Assembly: GCA_040390025.1 (NCBI GenBank)
Contig: JAZJZD010000009.1
Location: 124,001-188,000 of the forward strand
Direction of reading: 5' to 3'
DNA from: JAVHYG01 sp040390025
GTDB lineage: Bacteria; Pseudomonadota; Gammaproteobacteria; Diplorickettsiales; Diplorickettsiaceae
DNA: 64,000 bases
Shown here: in pieces, positions 62,394-64,000 of the stretch
Layout of the letters: each line of letters opens with the position of its first letter
Numbering within the stretch: the stretch's first letter is position 1
Program-made: the position numbers and the translations under genes
Notes under the pieces: model-generated
The model's database searches: none
What the model was told of the DNA's origin: nothing
What the model saw: only the letters and a program-made list of their open reading frames with translations

Positions 62394-64000
62394 ATGAAAT
62401 CAATAGAAGAAAATGATAGAGAAAAGTATTATACATATATACCCGATACTTTTAATATTCAAATGTCGACTGAGACTGATACACCCGGAGGGCTTGGAAT
62501 ATCAACAGAGGATATTGGTAAGAAAGGTGAAATAGGAAAGACAATTAAAAAAGTTGTAGATGAATTTTTAGAAAAAATGGGAGTTCTAAAAAAAGACTTA
62601 GAGACATCAAAAGCTGAGTTTGATGTTATCAAAAATTCTGTAGATGAAAAAGTACGATCTGCTAAAAATGAAGCAAGCAACGATAATAGTAATTTAAACA
62701 AAATGATTATAGCAGTAGAAGAAAGATTAACTGAAGACATTAGAAGGGCTAAAAATAACTTTGATGAAGATATAAAAAAAGTAAAAAACAGCTGTGTCGA
62801 AACTTCTGAATATCTTAAGACTAAAATTCACAAAGAAAGAATGTATCTTGAGGATGAAATTCGTAAAGTTAAAAATGACTGCGAAGAGGGAAGAAGTGAG
62901 TTTTTATCTAAAATTGAAAAATTGGAGGAAATGGTAACCGAAGAGGTTAGACGTGCAAAAAATAACTTAGAAGATGAAATAAAAAAATTAAAAACAAATT
63001 GTCAAAAAAATTCAGAGCAGCTGAATCAAAAGCTAGCACTTAATAAAAAAGAGCTACAAACCGAAATAGAAGGTGTCAAAAAAGGATGTGAGGAACAGAG
63101 TGAGCAACTTAATGAAAAAATATCGACTCTAAAAGAAGAAATCAATTCTGAAGTTGATGAAAAGATAAAAATATTTGATAAAAAAGTAACAGCAGTTGAA
63201 GGTAAGGTAAAAGACGTTGAAGGTAAAGTTGAAGCTACCAAGACTGAGCTTGATGGGCTAAAAGGCAAAGTAGATGAAGTTGAAGGTAAAGTAACTGAAG
63301 TTGAAGGCAAAATAACTGAAGTTGAAGGCAAAGTAGATGGTATTGACGAACTTAAAGAGAAAGTAAAAGAAATTGATGAGCTAAAAGGCAAAGTAACTGA
63401 AGTTGAAGGTAAAGTAACGGAAGTTGAAGGCAAAGTAACTGAAGTTGAAGGCAAAGTTGACGCTAACAAGATTGAGCTTGANNNNNNNNNNNNNNNNNNN
63501 NNNNNNNNNNNNNNNNNNNNNNNNNNNNNNNNNNNNNNNNNNNNNNNNNNNNNNNNNNNNNNNNNNNNNNNNNNNNNNNNNAAGGCAAAGTAACTGAAGT
63601 TGAAGGCAAAGTTGACGCTAACAAGATTGAGCTTGAAGGCAAGTTAAAACCGTTAGAAGATAAGGTAACAGCCGTTGAAGGCAAAGTAGATGGTATTGAC
63701 GAACTTAAAGAGAAAGTAAAAGAAATTGATCAGCTAAAAGGCAAAGTAGATGGTATTGATGAACTTAAAGAGAAAGTAGAAAAACTTGCCGCTTTGAAAG
63801 CTAAACTAAACATACTAGATACCCTTGAAGATAAGTTAGCGAAATTAGACACACTAGATGGACTTAAAGATAAAGTAGATGGAATTGATCAAAAAGTTGC
63901 CGATAACAAGGCTGAGCTTGAAGGGAAGTTGAAACCACTTGAAGGACTTGAGGAGAAGTTGAAACCACTTGAAGGACTTGAGGAGAAGTTAAGTAAAGTA
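62394..64000 (+). CDS. Long coiled-coil repeat protein (partial, runs off the window)
   Basis: The gene starts at 62394 (AAAGGA upstream) and continues past 64000, crossing a 100-N gap at 63482-63581; the apparent stop at 63593 is a gap frame artefact. After about 80 residues it has 29-residue units with Cys at position 5 (VKNSC, VKNDC, LKTNC, VKKGC; an earlier unit has Ala). Two 11-residue units (AKNNFDEDIKK, AKNNLEDEIKK) are interspersed. Then come tight heptads (VEGKVTE) and longer segments (GIDELKEKVKEIDELKGKV, LKPLEGLEEK). No signal peptide. It is related to the gene at 56896. A structural filament or secreted protein is possible; function unknown. Confidence 0.75.
63180..63660 (+). repeat. 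21-base heptad repeats with a collapsed gap
   Basis: GTTGAAGGCAAAGTAACTGA and close variants encode VEGKVTE repeatedly. The gap 63482-63581 lies inside the array. The sequence is identical on both sides (GAAGGCAAAGTTGACGCTAA followed by CAAGATTGAGCTTGA), which shows an unresolved larger repeat. Confidence 0.9.

Noticed and set aside
63582..63593. Apparent stop of the long coiled-coil gene
   Set aside because: It appears only if the 100 N are taken literally; the frame one position over continues the same repeats to the window end.

Overview
The window is AT-rich bacterial DNA. The gene families and gene order point to a gammaproteobacterium: hfq-hflX-hflK-hflC-purA, lepA-lepB-rnc-era, sdhE-ygfX, mraZ-rsmH-ftsL-ftsI and lptM-lysA-dapF. 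Low GC, many palindromic repeats, gene remnants and a block of unfamiliar coiled-coil genes suggest a host-associated lineage, perhaps Legionellales/Coxiellaceae of the Rickettsiella type. That placement is inference, not demonstrated. Five N runs (6026-6035, 57134-57233, 57247-57346, 60622-60721, 63482-63581) are assembly gaps, four of them inside tandem repeats.

Region 1 (1-6310) is the end of a surface-polysaccharide operon on the + strand. It holds two SAM methyltransferases, a sugar formyltransferase-like protein, a WbqC-like protein, a CmcI-type methyltransferase, a PLP sugar aminotransferase and a family 2 glycosyltransferase broken by a gap. The genes are almost contiguous and look like a pathway for a modified amino sugar.

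Region 2 (6307-49649) is the housekeeping core. It contains purA, hflC/K/X, hfq, polA, guaC, ccmE, sdhE-ygfX, erpA, anmK, the RNase P RNA, a short dcw cluster that stops after ftsI, phoB with an N-terminally truncated histidine kinase, epmB, fumC, a thiamine operon (thiO-S-G-E-F), lptM-lysA-dapF, lepA-lepB-rnc-era, dciA, a KimA-like permease, a type II toxin-antitoxin pair and gshA-gshB. At least two families of hairpin-forming repeats sit between these genes. Two homologous hairpin inserts lie inside the RNase P RNA gene itself.

Region 3 (49838-52639) has two minus-strand genes that together look like one HAD-type surface-polysaccharide protein split by a single in-frame TAA.

Region 4 (53243-64000) is accessory and the most unusual part. 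It has two tandem paralogous proteins that look like beta-propellers, one with a 19-residue Asp tract. It also has three long coiled-coil proteins: two share a 29+11-residue Cys-containing repeat and two share a C-terminus ending IGAEWxDI. Two small coiled-coil companions, an acidic small ORF, a decayed MORN/YwqK-like gene and relics of IS256- and IS481-type transposases complete it. Every intact-looking gene here has an AAGGA/GGAG-type ribosome site. I do not recognise the function of these families; they are the best candidate for an undescribed system, possibly secreted or surface filament proteins.
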